Positions 1-6,536 of a DNA stretch of 8,310 nucleotides are shown here, piece after piece. The notes under the pieces are model-generated. The model was given only the letters and a program-made list of their open reading frames with translations, was not told the DNA's origin and did no database searches. This stretch comes from Thermoanaerobacterales bacterium. Its GTDB lineage: Bacteria; Bacillota; Thermosediminibacteria; Thermosediminibacterales; Tepidanaerobacteraceae. The stretch is taken from positions 1-8,310 of the forward strand of contig DUNY01000167.1 in the NCBI GenBank assembly GCA_012839145.1, written 5' to 3'. The number at the start of each line of letters is the position of its first letter. The stretch's first letter is position 1. Made by a program: the position numbers and the translations under genes.

Positions 1-33
1 AGTCGATATCTTTATTTACTACAAGTTATATAC

Positions 34-39
34 TATAAT
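34..39 (+). promoter_or_regulatory. Possible -10 element upstream of the hydrogenase-like gene
   Basis: A perfect TATAAT hexamer lies about 45 bases before the start codon at 85. With a 17-base spacer the -35 position (11-16) reads TTTATT, which matches the TTGACA consensus at only three of six positions. The segment is very AT-rich, so a chance match is possible. If real, it would drive the three-gene cluster that follows. Weak call. Confidence 0.3.
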
Positions 40-84
40 AGATCTTACAGGATTTAGCATATTAATAAAACAACGGAGGTTCTA

Positions 85-1374
85 ATGAAAGAAGACAAAC
101 TCAAACTGAGGCGAAAGATATATAGGCTTGTAGCCGAACATGCCAGTACACTGGACAATTTAGAAGATGTGTACAATGCTGTGATGGAGACGATCGATGA
201 GGATGTAAGTAGAGAGGAAGCAGAGTACAGGGTAAGGGCTGCTTTAGGGTCTTTCGGAAAAGAAAAAATTCCGGAAGAAGTGGATTTTCCGTTTATATCT
301 GTCATTGAAAAAGCTTGCATAGAACATACGGAAGAGTGCAAATGTACCCAGGTCTGCGAATCAAAAGCTATTTCTAAAAGTGATGAAAAAGGCAAACCTG
401 TTCTTGATATAGATAAGTGTCTTTCCTGTGGACTTTGCATTGTTGCTTGTCCCGAGGGGGCTATTACCGACAAAGCAGAAATAGCTCAGACCATAAATCT
501 TATTAAAAAGCATAAAAGGGTATATGCTATTTTGGCACCGGCATTTTCCGGGCAGTTTGGGTCTGAAGTCAGTGAAGAACAGATAAAATCCGCACTTTTA
601 ATGCTGGGTTTTTATGATGTAATGGAGGTAGCTCTAGGAGCGGACATGATAACGGTAAAAGAAGCCGATGAATTTTTGAAACGTATGGGTCGGGGTGACA
701 AGTTCATGATTACGTCTTGTTGCTGTCCGCCTTTTGTCCGCATGGCCAAGGGCTTCAGACCAAAAATATCCGGTATGATTTCTGACTCGGTATCGCCTAT
801 GGTAGCAGTTGCCCGATTTGTAAAAGCCGAAGATGAAAATGCAAAAGTGGTTTTTATCGGTCCCTGTGTAGCAAAAAAAACCGAGGCAAAACTACCGGAA
901 TTAAGAGATGCCGTTGATTGTGTGCTGACTTTCGAAGAATTAGCAGCTATTTTTGAAGCTTATAAATTAGAACCGGGTAAAATCGAGGTGGAAATGCCCA
1001 TGACCGACGCTTCCCACGACGGAAGGATATATGCACATACCGGGGGAGTGTCATCAGCTATTTCTACCAGTATTAGAAGCCTAAATCCGAATTTAGATAT
1101 AAAAATACGCCATGGTAACGGTATTAAAGAGTGTAAACAAATTCTTGATGCCATTGAACAAGGGAATTTGGAGGCCAACTTCGTGGAGGGAATGGCTTGT
1201 ATCGGCGGTTGTGTAGGGGGGCCCGGAAAACTTATCGATCCGAATATAGGCACAAAAGCGGTAGATACCTTTGCCGAAAAAAGCCAGGTTAAGGAAGCGG
1301 TATCCAATGAGGCGGCCAAAATATTAGTTGAAAAATACAAAGATAAGGTTGAGCTTACCTCTCCCAAAATGTAA
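85..1374 (+). CDS. [FeFe]-hydrogenase-like iron-sulfur protein (group B-like, monomeric)
   Basis: This 429-residue soluble protein is expected to carry two [4Fe-4S] clusters and an H-cluster, and to interconvert protons and H2 or sense redox state. A helical, charged N-terminus (1-70) has no motif I recognise. A ferredoxin-type region follows, with Cys78, Cys85, Cys87, Cys91 and then Cys112, Cys115, Cys118, Cys122. The H-cluster motifs are TSCCCPPF (210-217), GPCVAKK (259-265) and EGMACIGGCVGGPG (368-381). The likely ligands are Cys214, Cys261, Cys372 and Cys376. There is no signal peptide or membrane segment. The start ATG follows CGGAGGT (74-80) at normal distance. The tri-cysteine first motif and GPC in place of MPC fit the less studied group B enzymes as I recall them. 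No maturation genes or partner subunits are in the window. The hydrogenase fold is sure; catalytic versus sensory role and direction are not. Confidence 0.9.
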   Translation: MKEDKLKLRRKIYRLVAEHASTLDNLEDVYNAVMETIDEDVSREEAEYRVRAALGSFGKEKIPEEVDFPFISVIEKACIEHTEECKCTQVCESKAISKSDEKGKPVLDIDKCLSCGLCIVACPEGAITDKAEIAQTINLIKKHKRVYAILAPAFSGQFGSEVSEEQIKSALLMLGFYDVMEVALGADMITVKEADEFLKRMGRGDKFMITSCCCPPFVRMAKGFRPKISGMISDSVSPMVAVARFVKAEDENAKVVFIGPCVAKKTEAKLPELRDAVDCVLTFEELAAIFEAYKLEPGKIEVEMPMTDASHDGRIYAHTGGVSSAISTSIRSLNPNLDIKIRHGNGIKECKQILDAIEQGNLEANFVEGMACIGGCVGGPGKLIDPNIGTKAVDTFAEKSQVKEAVSNEAAKILVEKYKDKVELTSPKM

Positions 1375-1380
1375 GGAGGT
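1373..1380 (+). promoter_or_regulatory. Ribosome binding site that sets the GTG start at 1388
   Basis: AAGGAGGT lies over the TAA stop of the hydrogenase-like gene and seven bases before GTG at 1388. The same frame is open further upstream to an ATG at 1328 inside the previous gene. That start has no comparable site and would add 20 residues before the conserved KVLVTRN strand. The GTG is therefore the likely start, and translation of the two genes is probably coupled. Confidence 0.85.
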
Positions 1381-1387
1381 TTTGCAG

Positions 1388-2365
1388 GTGAAACCGAAGG
1401 TATTGGTAACAAGAAATATTCCTCGGGATGGTCTGACGGAACTTTTTCTAAAATGTGATGTTGATTACCATGATTCCAACGAAGTTATATCTACTGAAGA
1501 GCTGTTTAAAAGGGTAAAAGAGATAGATGCCCTTCTTTGTGTAGCGGTCAGAGCAAGCGAAGACCTGATGGAACATGCTCCAAAGCTCAAGGTAATCAGC
1601 AATTATGGTGTGGGTTACGACAGGGTTGATGTAGAAGCGGCTACACGTAGGAAAATTATTGTCACAAATACACCTGATGTAGTTACGGAAGCCACGGCTG
1701 AATTAACTTTTGGCCTTATTTTAGCTGTAACCCGTCGAATAGCTGAGGCGGATCGTATTTTAAAAAGCAAGGTACATTTCCGTTGGGGGCCAATGCAGTT
1801 GCTGGGCTTTGAATTAACGGGAAAAACCTTGGGAATCATCGGTTTTGGCCGCATTGGTCAAGCTGTTGCTCGGCGAGCAAAGGCTTTTGGTATGAATGTG
1901 ATATACTTTCGGAGGACCCCGCGGTGTGAAAGCCTTGATCAGCATGATCGGTGTTTTTACAAACCTTTAAAGACTCTGCTTAAGGAGTCCGATATCGCAA
2001 GCATTCATGTACCTTTGACAAAGGAAACTTATCATCTAATAGGAGAAGCTCAATTATCTTTAATGAAAAAAGGTGCATATATAATAAATACTGCCAGAGG
2101 GCCCGTGTTAGATGAAGAAGCGCTGGTAAAAGCCCTTAAAGATGGTAACTTGGCAGGAGCCGGTTTAGATGTCTTTGAAAGAGAACCCCATATACATCCC
2201 GAACTTTTAGAACTTGACAATACTGTATTAACCCCACATATAGGGACTAGTACATTGAAAACCCGAACAGCTATGGCAAAAATGGCTGCTCAAAACCTTA
2301 TAGTTGCGCTTGAAGGAAAGCGGTCACCCAATGTTGTAAATCCTGAAGTATATGAATTAACTTAA
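1388..2365 (+). CDS. D-isomer-specific 2-hydroxyacid dehydrogenase (glyoxylate/hydroxypyruvate reductase type)
   Basis: This 325-residue cytosolic oxidoreductase should reduce a 2-keto acid to the D-2-hydroxy acid with NAD(P)H. The N-terminal part of the substrate domain (1-100) includes the conserved NYGVGYDRVD segment (72-81). The Rossmann domain carries GFGRIG (152-157). The catalytic set is visible: Arg237 in TARGP, Glu266 in EREP and His284 in TPHIG. After the second Rossmann strand the sequence is YFRRT (173-177), with two arginines where NAD-specific members usually have an aspartate, so NADP(H) use is inferred. The length is typical of GyaR/GhrB-like enzymes and lacks the ACT tail of long SerA proteins. 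It sits 13 bases after the hydrogenase-like gene and 23 before uppP, probably in one transcript. Glyoxylate, hydroxypyruvate and phosphoglycerate are all possible substrates; the sequence does not decide between them. Confidence 0.88.
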   Translation: MKPKVLVTRNIPRDGLTELFLKCDVDYHDSNEVISTEELFKRVKEIDALLCVAVRASEDLMEHAPKLKVISNYGVGYDRVDVEAATRRKIIVTNTPDVVTEATAELTFGLILAVTRRIAEADRILKSKVHFRWGPMQLLGFELTGKTLGIIGFGRIGQAVARRAKAFGMNVIYFRRTPRCESLDQHDRCFYKPLKTLLKESDIASIHVPLTKETYHLIGEAQLSLMKKGAYIINTARGPVLDEEALVKALKDGNLAGAGLDVFEREPHIHPELLELDNTVLTPHIGTSTLKTRTAMAKMAAQNLIVALEGKRSPNVVNPEVYELT

Positions 2366-2388
2366 AACTTAAGAGAAGGAGAAATAGT

Positions 2389-3195
2389 ATGAGCTTGTTA
2401 ACGAAAGCCCTAATAATGGGTATTGTTGAAGGCCTTACGGAATTTTTACCCATATCATCTACCGGCCATATGATTATTGTAGGCGATTTTATAGACTTTA
2501 AAGGTGGTAGCTTTCATACCATGTTTGAAATTGTTATACAATTAGGTGCTATTTTAGCTGTAATTTATTATTACAGGCATAAAATAATAGATTCTTTAAA
2601 GCATATAAGACCTGGTGATAGGGGTTTTGAATTATGGTTTAAAATACTTATCGCTTTTTTGCCGGCAGCAGTCATAGGAATATTAATCAACGATATCATC
2701 GGAAAATATCTTTTTTCATCGTTTACTGTAGCAATAGCTCTTATAATTGGGGGATTTTTAATGATACTAGCAGAAAACTATTTTGGCCGCAGCGGTTTGG
2801 ATGATATGGACAAGACCGATTCAAAGCAGGCTTTTACAATAGGCATCGGTCAATGTCTTGCATTGATTCCGGGAATGTCCAGGTCTGCATCGACTATCAT
2901 GGGAGGTATGGCAGCCGGGCTATCGGTTAAAGCAGCGGCAGAATTTTCCTTTTTCCTTGCTATTCCTACAATGATAGCTGCTAGCGCATATACTTTGTTC
3001 AAAGGATATTCCGGCATGAATCGGGTTGAGTGGCAAGCTCTAGGAATAGGGTTTATAGTTTCTTTTATTGTTGCACTTCTGGCAGTGGACAGATTTTTAT
3101 CCTTTTTGAAGAAACACTCCCTTAAATCCTTTGCTTATTATCGAATCGTTTTCGGTGTTATCATGATTGTTCTGATTGTTAACGGCATTATTTAG
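2389..3195 (+). CDS. uppP: Undecaprenyl-diphosphatase UppP (BacA family)
   Basis: This integral membrane enzyme dephosphorylates undecaprenyl diphosphate to recycle the lipid carrier for peptidoglycan and other wall polymers. Overexpression of the family gives bacitracin resistance. The 268-residue length is typical. The N-terminal signature EGLTEFLPISSTGHM (14-28) holds the essential glutamates Glu14 and Glu18 and His27. The second signature PGMSRSASTIMGG (161-173) holds catalytic Arg165. Hydrophobic stretches at roughly 45-62, 84-102, 112-128, 185-203, 216-234 and 249-267 fit the polytopic fold. The start ATG follows AAGGAG (2376-2381). It is the last gene of the cluster. Only a T-run without a hairpin follows the stop, so I see no terminator before the valS promoter. 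Confidence 0.96.
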   Translation: MSLLTKALIMGIVEGLTEFLPISSTGHMIIVGDFIDFKGGSFHTMFEIVIQLGAILAVIYYYRHKIIDSLKHIRPGDRGFELWFKILIAFLPAAVIGILINDIIGKYLFSSFTVAIALIIGGFLMILAENYFGRSGLDDMDKTDSKQAFTIGIGQCLALIPGMSRSASTIMGGMAAGLSVKAAAEFSFFLAIPTMIAASAYTLFKGYSGMNRVEWQALGIGFIVSFIVALLAVDRFLSFLKKHSLKSFAYYRIVFGVIMIVLIVNGII

Positions 3196-3221
3196 TTTTT
3201 TTAATATTTGTGCTGTTAGCC

Positions 3222-3250
3222 TTGACAAAGATTTATGTCATGGATAGAAT
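3222..3250 (+). promoter_or_regulatory. Sigma-A-type promoter of the valS T-box leader
   Basis: A perfect -35 TTGACA (3222-3227) is followed after 17 bases by TAGAAT (3245-3250), one mismatch from TATAAT. Transcription would start near 3257, just before Stem I of the T-box leader, which is where it should be. The element lies 26 bases after the uppP stop. Confidence 0.85.
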
Positions 3251-3256
3251 ATAGAA

Positions 3257-3490
3257 AAAGAATGCTTTGATAGGGAGGAGTAGAAGTGATCTCCTATTAA
3301 AGAGAGGAAGGTCTTGGTTGAAAACCTTCCAGGAGTAACTTTGAAGGTCGCCCTGGAGCAGCTCCGGTGAACAAGAAGTAACCGGAGACGGTCACGCCCG
3401 TTAAAGCTTAAGTGCTCATAAGAGAATTAAGGTGGTACCGCGGAAGCAAGCCTTTCGTCCTTTTTTAGGATGAAAGGCATTTTTAATTTT
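3257..3490 (+). promoter_or_regulatory. T-box leader RNA (tRNA-Val-sensing) of valS
   Basis: This is a complete transcription-attenuating T-box. Stem I runs from about 3264 to 3359: basal pairs GCTTT/GGAGC and AGGG/CCCT, an AGTAGA loop (3279-3284), CTCCT/AGGAG (3291-3295 with 3331-3335), and a distal stem GGAAGGT/ACCTTCC (3306-3312 with 3324-3330). The specifier codon on the 3' side reads GUC (3347-3349), valine. A stem CTCCGGT/ACCGGAG (3362-3368 with 3381-3387), a Stem II-like ACGG/CCGT element (3388-3401) and a small CTTA/TAAG stem follow. The T-box proper, AAGGTGGTACCGCG (3429-3442), has U3436 placed to pair with discriminator base A of tRNA-Val. Antiterminator pairing 3429-3432 with 3459-3462, plus 3440-3445 with 3453-3458, competes with the terminator. 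Uncharged tRNA-Val should allow read-through into valS. Confidence 0.96.
3450..3490 (+). terminator. T-box-controlled intrinsic terminator
   Basis: GCCTTTCGTCC (3450-3460) pairs with GGATGAAAGGC (3468-3478) over 11 bp with one G-U pair and a 7-base loop. A U-rich tail (3480-3490) follows. Its 5' arm is the sequence that the T-box antiterminator also needs, so the two folds exclude each other. Confidence 0.93.
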
Positions 3491-3501
3491 ACTAAGACTC
3501 G

Positions 3502-3541
3502 GTCATTACCAGAGTAACTTTTCACACTGGAATCAATATTA
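3502..3541 (+). repeat. valS copy of a ~40-base sequence shared with the folC leader
   Basis: The sequence starting GTCATTACC and continuing GTAACTTTT (3514-3522) and ACTG (3526-3529) to 3541 aligns with 6475-6517. There are 33 matches over 40 positions plus one three-base gap. It lies between the T-box terminator and the valS start. Its function is unknown. Confidence 0.6.
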
Positions 3542-3572
3542 CTTTTAATGAAAACTATAAGTTACAAAGTAT

Positions 3573-3577
3573 AGGAG
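3573..3577 (+). promoter_or_regulatory. valS: Ribosome binding site that sets the ATG start of valS
   Basis: AGGAG ends eight bases before ATG 3586. An in-frame GTG at 3577 overlaps this site itself and cannot use it, so the ATG is preferred. Confidence 0.85.
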
Positions 3578-3585
3578 TGGGTATA

Positions 3586-6234
3586 ATGCAAAAAAATTTA
3601 CCGTCTACTTATAATCCCAAAGACGTAGAGGATAAATGGTATGAATTCTGGGAAAAGGAAAACCTTTTTTACGCTAAAAGGGATACTAACAAACAGCCCT
3701 TTACCATAGTAATTCCTCCACCCAATGTAACAGGCCAACTTCATATGGGTCATGCTTTGAACAATACCTTACAGGATATATTGATTCGGACCAAGCGGAT
3801 GCAAGGATATTCCGCATTATGGCTGCCGGGTACCGATCATGCTGGAATAGCCACTGAAGCGAAAGTTAAAGAGCAATTAGCTGATGAAGGTTTGTCCAAG
3901 TATGATTTAGGCAGAGAAAAGTTTTTAGATAGAGTATGGGAATGGAAGGAAAAATACGGAGGCACGATTATTAATCAATTGAAAAAACTGGGTTCTTCCT
4001 GTGACTGGTCAAGACTTAGATTTACTATGGATGAGGGTTTAAGTAAGGCTGTTAGAGAGGTTTTCGTTCTTTTATATGAAAAAGGACTCATCTATCGGGG
4101 TAATTATATTGTAAATTGGTGCCCTACTTGTAAAACCACTCTTTCTGACATTGAAGTGGAACATGAAGACCAAATGGATAAACTATATTATGTAAAATAT
4201 CCATATAAGGACGGTTCGGGTTATATGACGGTAGCTACCACCCGGCCCGAAACAATTTTAGGAGATACGGCAGTGGCCGTAAATCCCGAAGATGAACGTT
4301 ACAGGGATATGGTAGGTAAAACCCTTATTCTTCCAATTATGGGCAAAGAAATCCCTGTTATAGCTGATTCGTATGTAGATATGGAGTTTGGCACTGGAGC
4401 GGTAAAGGTTACCCCAGGTCATGATACCAATGACTTTGAAATGGGGTTGCGTCACGATCTTCCGGTGATAACAGTTATAGATGATAGCGGCTTCATGAAC
4501 GAGAAAGCCGGGAAGTTTCAAGGAATGGACAGGTTTGATTGCAGAAAGGCCCTAGTGGAAGAATTGCAGCGGGATGGCTTTTTTGAAAAAATGGAAGATT
4601 TAAGCCACAGTGTAGGTCATTGCTATCGTTGCCATACCACTGTTGAGCCTACGGTTTCCAAGCAGTGGTTTGTAAAAATGAAACCATTGGCTGAGCCGGC
4701 CATTGAAGTTGTTAAACAAGGAAAAGTAAAGTTTGTTCCGGAAAGATTTGCAAAGATATACCTGAACTGGCTGGAGAATATTCGTGACTGGTGTATTTCC
4801 CGACAGCTTTGGTGGGGGCATAGGATTCCTGCCTGGTACTGCAAAGAATGTGATGAAACAACGGTATCTCGGGAAGATGTTACAACATGTCACAAGTGTG
4901 GCAGCAGCAACATCGAGCAGGATCCTGATGTGCTTGATACATGGTTCAGTTCAGCCTTGTGGCCTTTTTCTACCTTAGGCTGGCCTGAAGCTACGCCGGA
5001 TTTAAAGTATTTTTACCCCACTTCAGTTTTAGTAACTGCATATGACATCATATTTTTCTGGGTTGCCAGGATGATATTCTCCGCTATAGAATTTATGGAG
5101 CAGCCACCCTTTGAAAATGTGGTCATAACAGGGCTTGTGCGGGATGGCCAGGGCCGGAAGATGAGCAAGTCTTTAGGTAACGGCATTGACCCTCTGGAGG
5201 TTATCGACAAATACGGAGCGGATACATTGAGATTCACCTTGAGTACCGGCAATGCACCGGGCAATGATATGAGATTTTATTGGGAGAAAGTCGAAGCCAG
5301 CCGTAATTTTGCAAATAAAATATGGAATGCCTCCCGATTCATGATGATGAACTTGGGAGACTTTAAGCCGAGCGAAATTGATGTAAAGCGATTGTCTTTG
5401 AAGGATCGCTGGATATTAAAGCGGATTAATGATGTAACACGTGATGTCACAGACTCCCTTGAAAAATATGAGATTGGAATTGCCGCTCAGAAAATTTACG
5501 ATTTTTTCTGGAGCGAATTTTGTGATTGGTATATAGAAATGGCAAAAATAGATTTATATGGTGAGAATGATAAAGCTAAGAGATGTACCGAGCAGGTTTT
5601 ATCTACAGTACTTGAACAGGCGTTAAAGTTACTGCACCCCTTTATGCCGTTTATTACCGAAGAAATCTGGCAGCATATTCCCCATGAAGGGAACAGCATA
5701 ATGACATCACCCTGGCCCAAGTACAGGGAAGAGTGGGAATTCGAAGATGCAGATCAAATGGAATTGGTAATGGATGCAGTAAGAGGAATAAGGAATATAC
5801 GAGCGGAAATGAATGTTCCCCCGAGCAAAAAAGCTTCAGCTTTTGCACGAGTAAGTGATCCGTCGGTCATGAACATTCTAAAGAGCAATATGGAAGTAAT
5901 TTATAGCCTCGCTAAAGTATCCGAAATAGAATTTGAAACAGAAACTTTAACCATTCCACATAAAGCTGTTTCTTGTGTGATTAAAGGTGCAGAAATATTT
6001 ATCCCAATGGAAGGTTTAGTAGATATGGGAACTGAAATAGCAAGGCTTGAAAAAGAAAAGAAGAATCTAGAGAACGAAATTAACAGGGTAAATAAAAAGC
6101 TAGGCAATCGTGGATTCTTAGAAAAAGCTCCCCAGGATGTGGTAGAAAAAGAGCAGCAAAAACAAAAGGATTATCAGGCAATGCTACAAAAGGTAGAGCA
6201 GCGGCTAAAGATGATGACCGACTTAGTAGAATAA
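3586..6234 (+). CDS. valS: Valyl-tRNA synthetase
   Basis: This cytosolic class I synthetase charges tRNA-Val and edits mischarged threonine. The protein has 882 residues, typical of bacterial ValRS. The HIGH-type motif reads HMGH (53-56) after PPPNVTG, and KMSKS is at 525-529. The editing (CP1) domain shows [13 protein letters not shown] (218-230) and [10 protein letters not shown] (278-287). Cysteine pairs that could bind zinc occur at 179/182, 346/349, 419/422 and 435/438. The conserved [15 protein letters not shown] segment is at 405-419. An anticodon-binding helical domain (about 605-750) is followed by the charged coiled-coil arm (about 812-878) that is characteristic of ValRS and absent from IleRS. 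Expression is governed by the T-box leader ahead of it. folC follows after 302 bases with no visible terminator between them, so the two may be partly co-transcribed. Confidence 0.98.
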   Translation: MQKNLPSTYNPKDVEDKWYEFWEKENLFYAKRDTNKQPFTIVIPPPNVTGQLHMGHALNNTLQDILIRTKRMQGYSALWLPGTDHAGIATEAKVKEQLADEGLSKYDLGREKFLDRVWEWKEKYGGTIINQLKKLGSSCDWSRLRFTMDEGLSKAVREVFVLLYEKGLIYRGNYIVNWCPTCKTTLSDIEVEHEDQMDKLYYVKYPYKDGSGYMTVATTRPETILGDTAVAVNPEDERYRDMVGKTLILPIMGKEIPVIADSYVDMEFGTGAVKVTPGHDTNDFEMGLRHDLPVITVIDDSGFMNEKAGKFQGMDRFDCRKALVEELQRDGFFEKMEDLSHSVGHCYRCHTTVEPTVSKQWFVKMKPLAEPAIEVVKQGKVKFVPERFAKIYLNWLENIRDWCISRQLWWGHRIPAWYCKECDETTVSREDVTTCHKCGSSNIEQDPDVLDTWFSSALWPFSTLGWPEATPDLKYFYPTSVLVTAYDIIFFWVARMIFSAIEFMEQPPFENVVITGLVRDGQGRKMSKSLGNGIDPLEVIDKYGADTLRFTLSTGNAPGNDMRFYWEKVEASRNFANKIWNASRFMMMNLGDFKPSEIDVKRLSLKDRWILKRINDVTRDVTDSLEKYEIGIAAQKIYDFFWSEFCDWYIEMAKIDLYGENDKAKRCTEQVLSTVLEQALKLLHPFMPFITEEIWQHIPHEGNSIMTSPWPKYREEWEFEDADQMELVMDAVRGIRNIRAEMNVPPSKKASAFARVSDPSVMNILKSNMEVIYSLAKVSEIEFETETLTIPHKAVSCVIKGAEIFIPMEGLVDMGTEIARLEKEKKNLENEINRVNKKLGNRGFLEKAPQDVVEKEQQKQKDYQAMLQKVEQRLKMMTDLVE

Positions 6235-6272
6235 AAATTATGGTTCCGTTGTAGAAACTCTTCTGAGGTGAA

Positions 6273-6480
6273 GATGACGGCAAATGAAATCTTTTAAGCA
6301 AGACCATTGTTGTTCTAATAGCTGGGGGTCAATGACCGCACCTACAAGGACTAATGTAGCAGGGGCAGCGTGCGACCCTGCACGCTGACGGGCACTCGGC
6401 AGGACGCCGAAATAGCCGCAAGCTCCAAAGGATCAAGCTTTAGCATAACAGGTCTTGCTTTAGGAAGAGGAGCCGTCATC
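6273..6480 (+). ncRNA. Structured RNA element of unrecognised class in the folC leader
   Basis: The valS-folC gap has nested long-range complementarity. P1 is GATGACGGC (6273-6281) with GCCGTCATC (6472-6480), 9 perfect pairs. P2 is AAGCAAGACC (6296-6305) with GGTCTTGCTT (6451-6460), 10 perfect pairs. The stem continues through 6308-6313 with 6445-6450, 6315-6318 with 6440-6443, and 6320-6323 with 6436-6439. Inside lie hairpins 6342-6346/6355-6359, 6366-6373/6380-6387 (8 bp, CAGCGTGC) and 6396-6400/6406-6410. Positions 6361-6420 have 42 G or C of 60, far above the flanks. It lacks the T-box consensus and does not resemble the folate, ZTP, lysine, cobalamin or M-box riboswitches as I know them. 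It may be a cis-regulator of folC, a processed small RNA, or a structured mobile repeat. Strand is assigned by the flanking genes; the inverted repeats alone do not prove it. Confidence 0.6.
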
Positions 6481-6517
6481 GGCACCGAAGTAACTTTTTA
6501 TACTGAAATCAATCTTA
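6475..6517 (+). repeat. folC copy of a ~40-base sequence shared with the valS leader
   Basis: This is the counterpart of 3502-3541. It overlaps the 3' arm of the P1 helix of the structured element and ends 19 bases before the folC start codon. The core GTAACTTTT (6490-6498) and the ATCAAT block (6508-6513) are identical in both copies. Confidence 0.6.
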
Positions 6518-6536
6518 TATAGAAGGGAAAGAATAT

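Noticed and set aside
1328..1387. Longer start (ATG 1328) for the 2-hydroxyacid dehydrogenase.
   Set aside because: It lies inside the upstream gene without a ribosome site, while GTG 1388 has AAGGAGGT at ideal spacing and matches the family's N-terminus.
3179..3219. Possible terminator hairpin after uppP (TTAACGGCA with TGCTGTTAG).
   Set aside because: The loop would exceed 20 bases and the T-run sits in the loop rather than after the stem.
6332..6388. An 18-codon frame starting ATGACCGCACC within the structured element.
   Set aside because: It has only a weak G-run as ribosome site, is very short, and lies over predicted hairpins.
6273..6480. Retron-type non-coding RNA, suggested by the terminal inverted repeats.
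   Set aside because: No reverse transcriptase or effector gene is in the window, and the element is flanked by housekeeping genes.
6370..6522. A 50-codon frame opening with GTG after AGGGG, ending at TAG before folC; its last residues resemble the in-frame reading of 3502-3540 ahead of valS.
   Set aside because: The differences between the two copies fall mostly at first and second codon positions rather than the third, so there is no sign of protein-level selection. The segment is better explained by RNA pairing.
6235..6536. T-box, tetrahydrofolate or ZTP riboswitch for folC.
   Set aside because: There is no GGTGGNACCGCG sequence and none of the conserved blocks I know for the folate-linked riboswitches.
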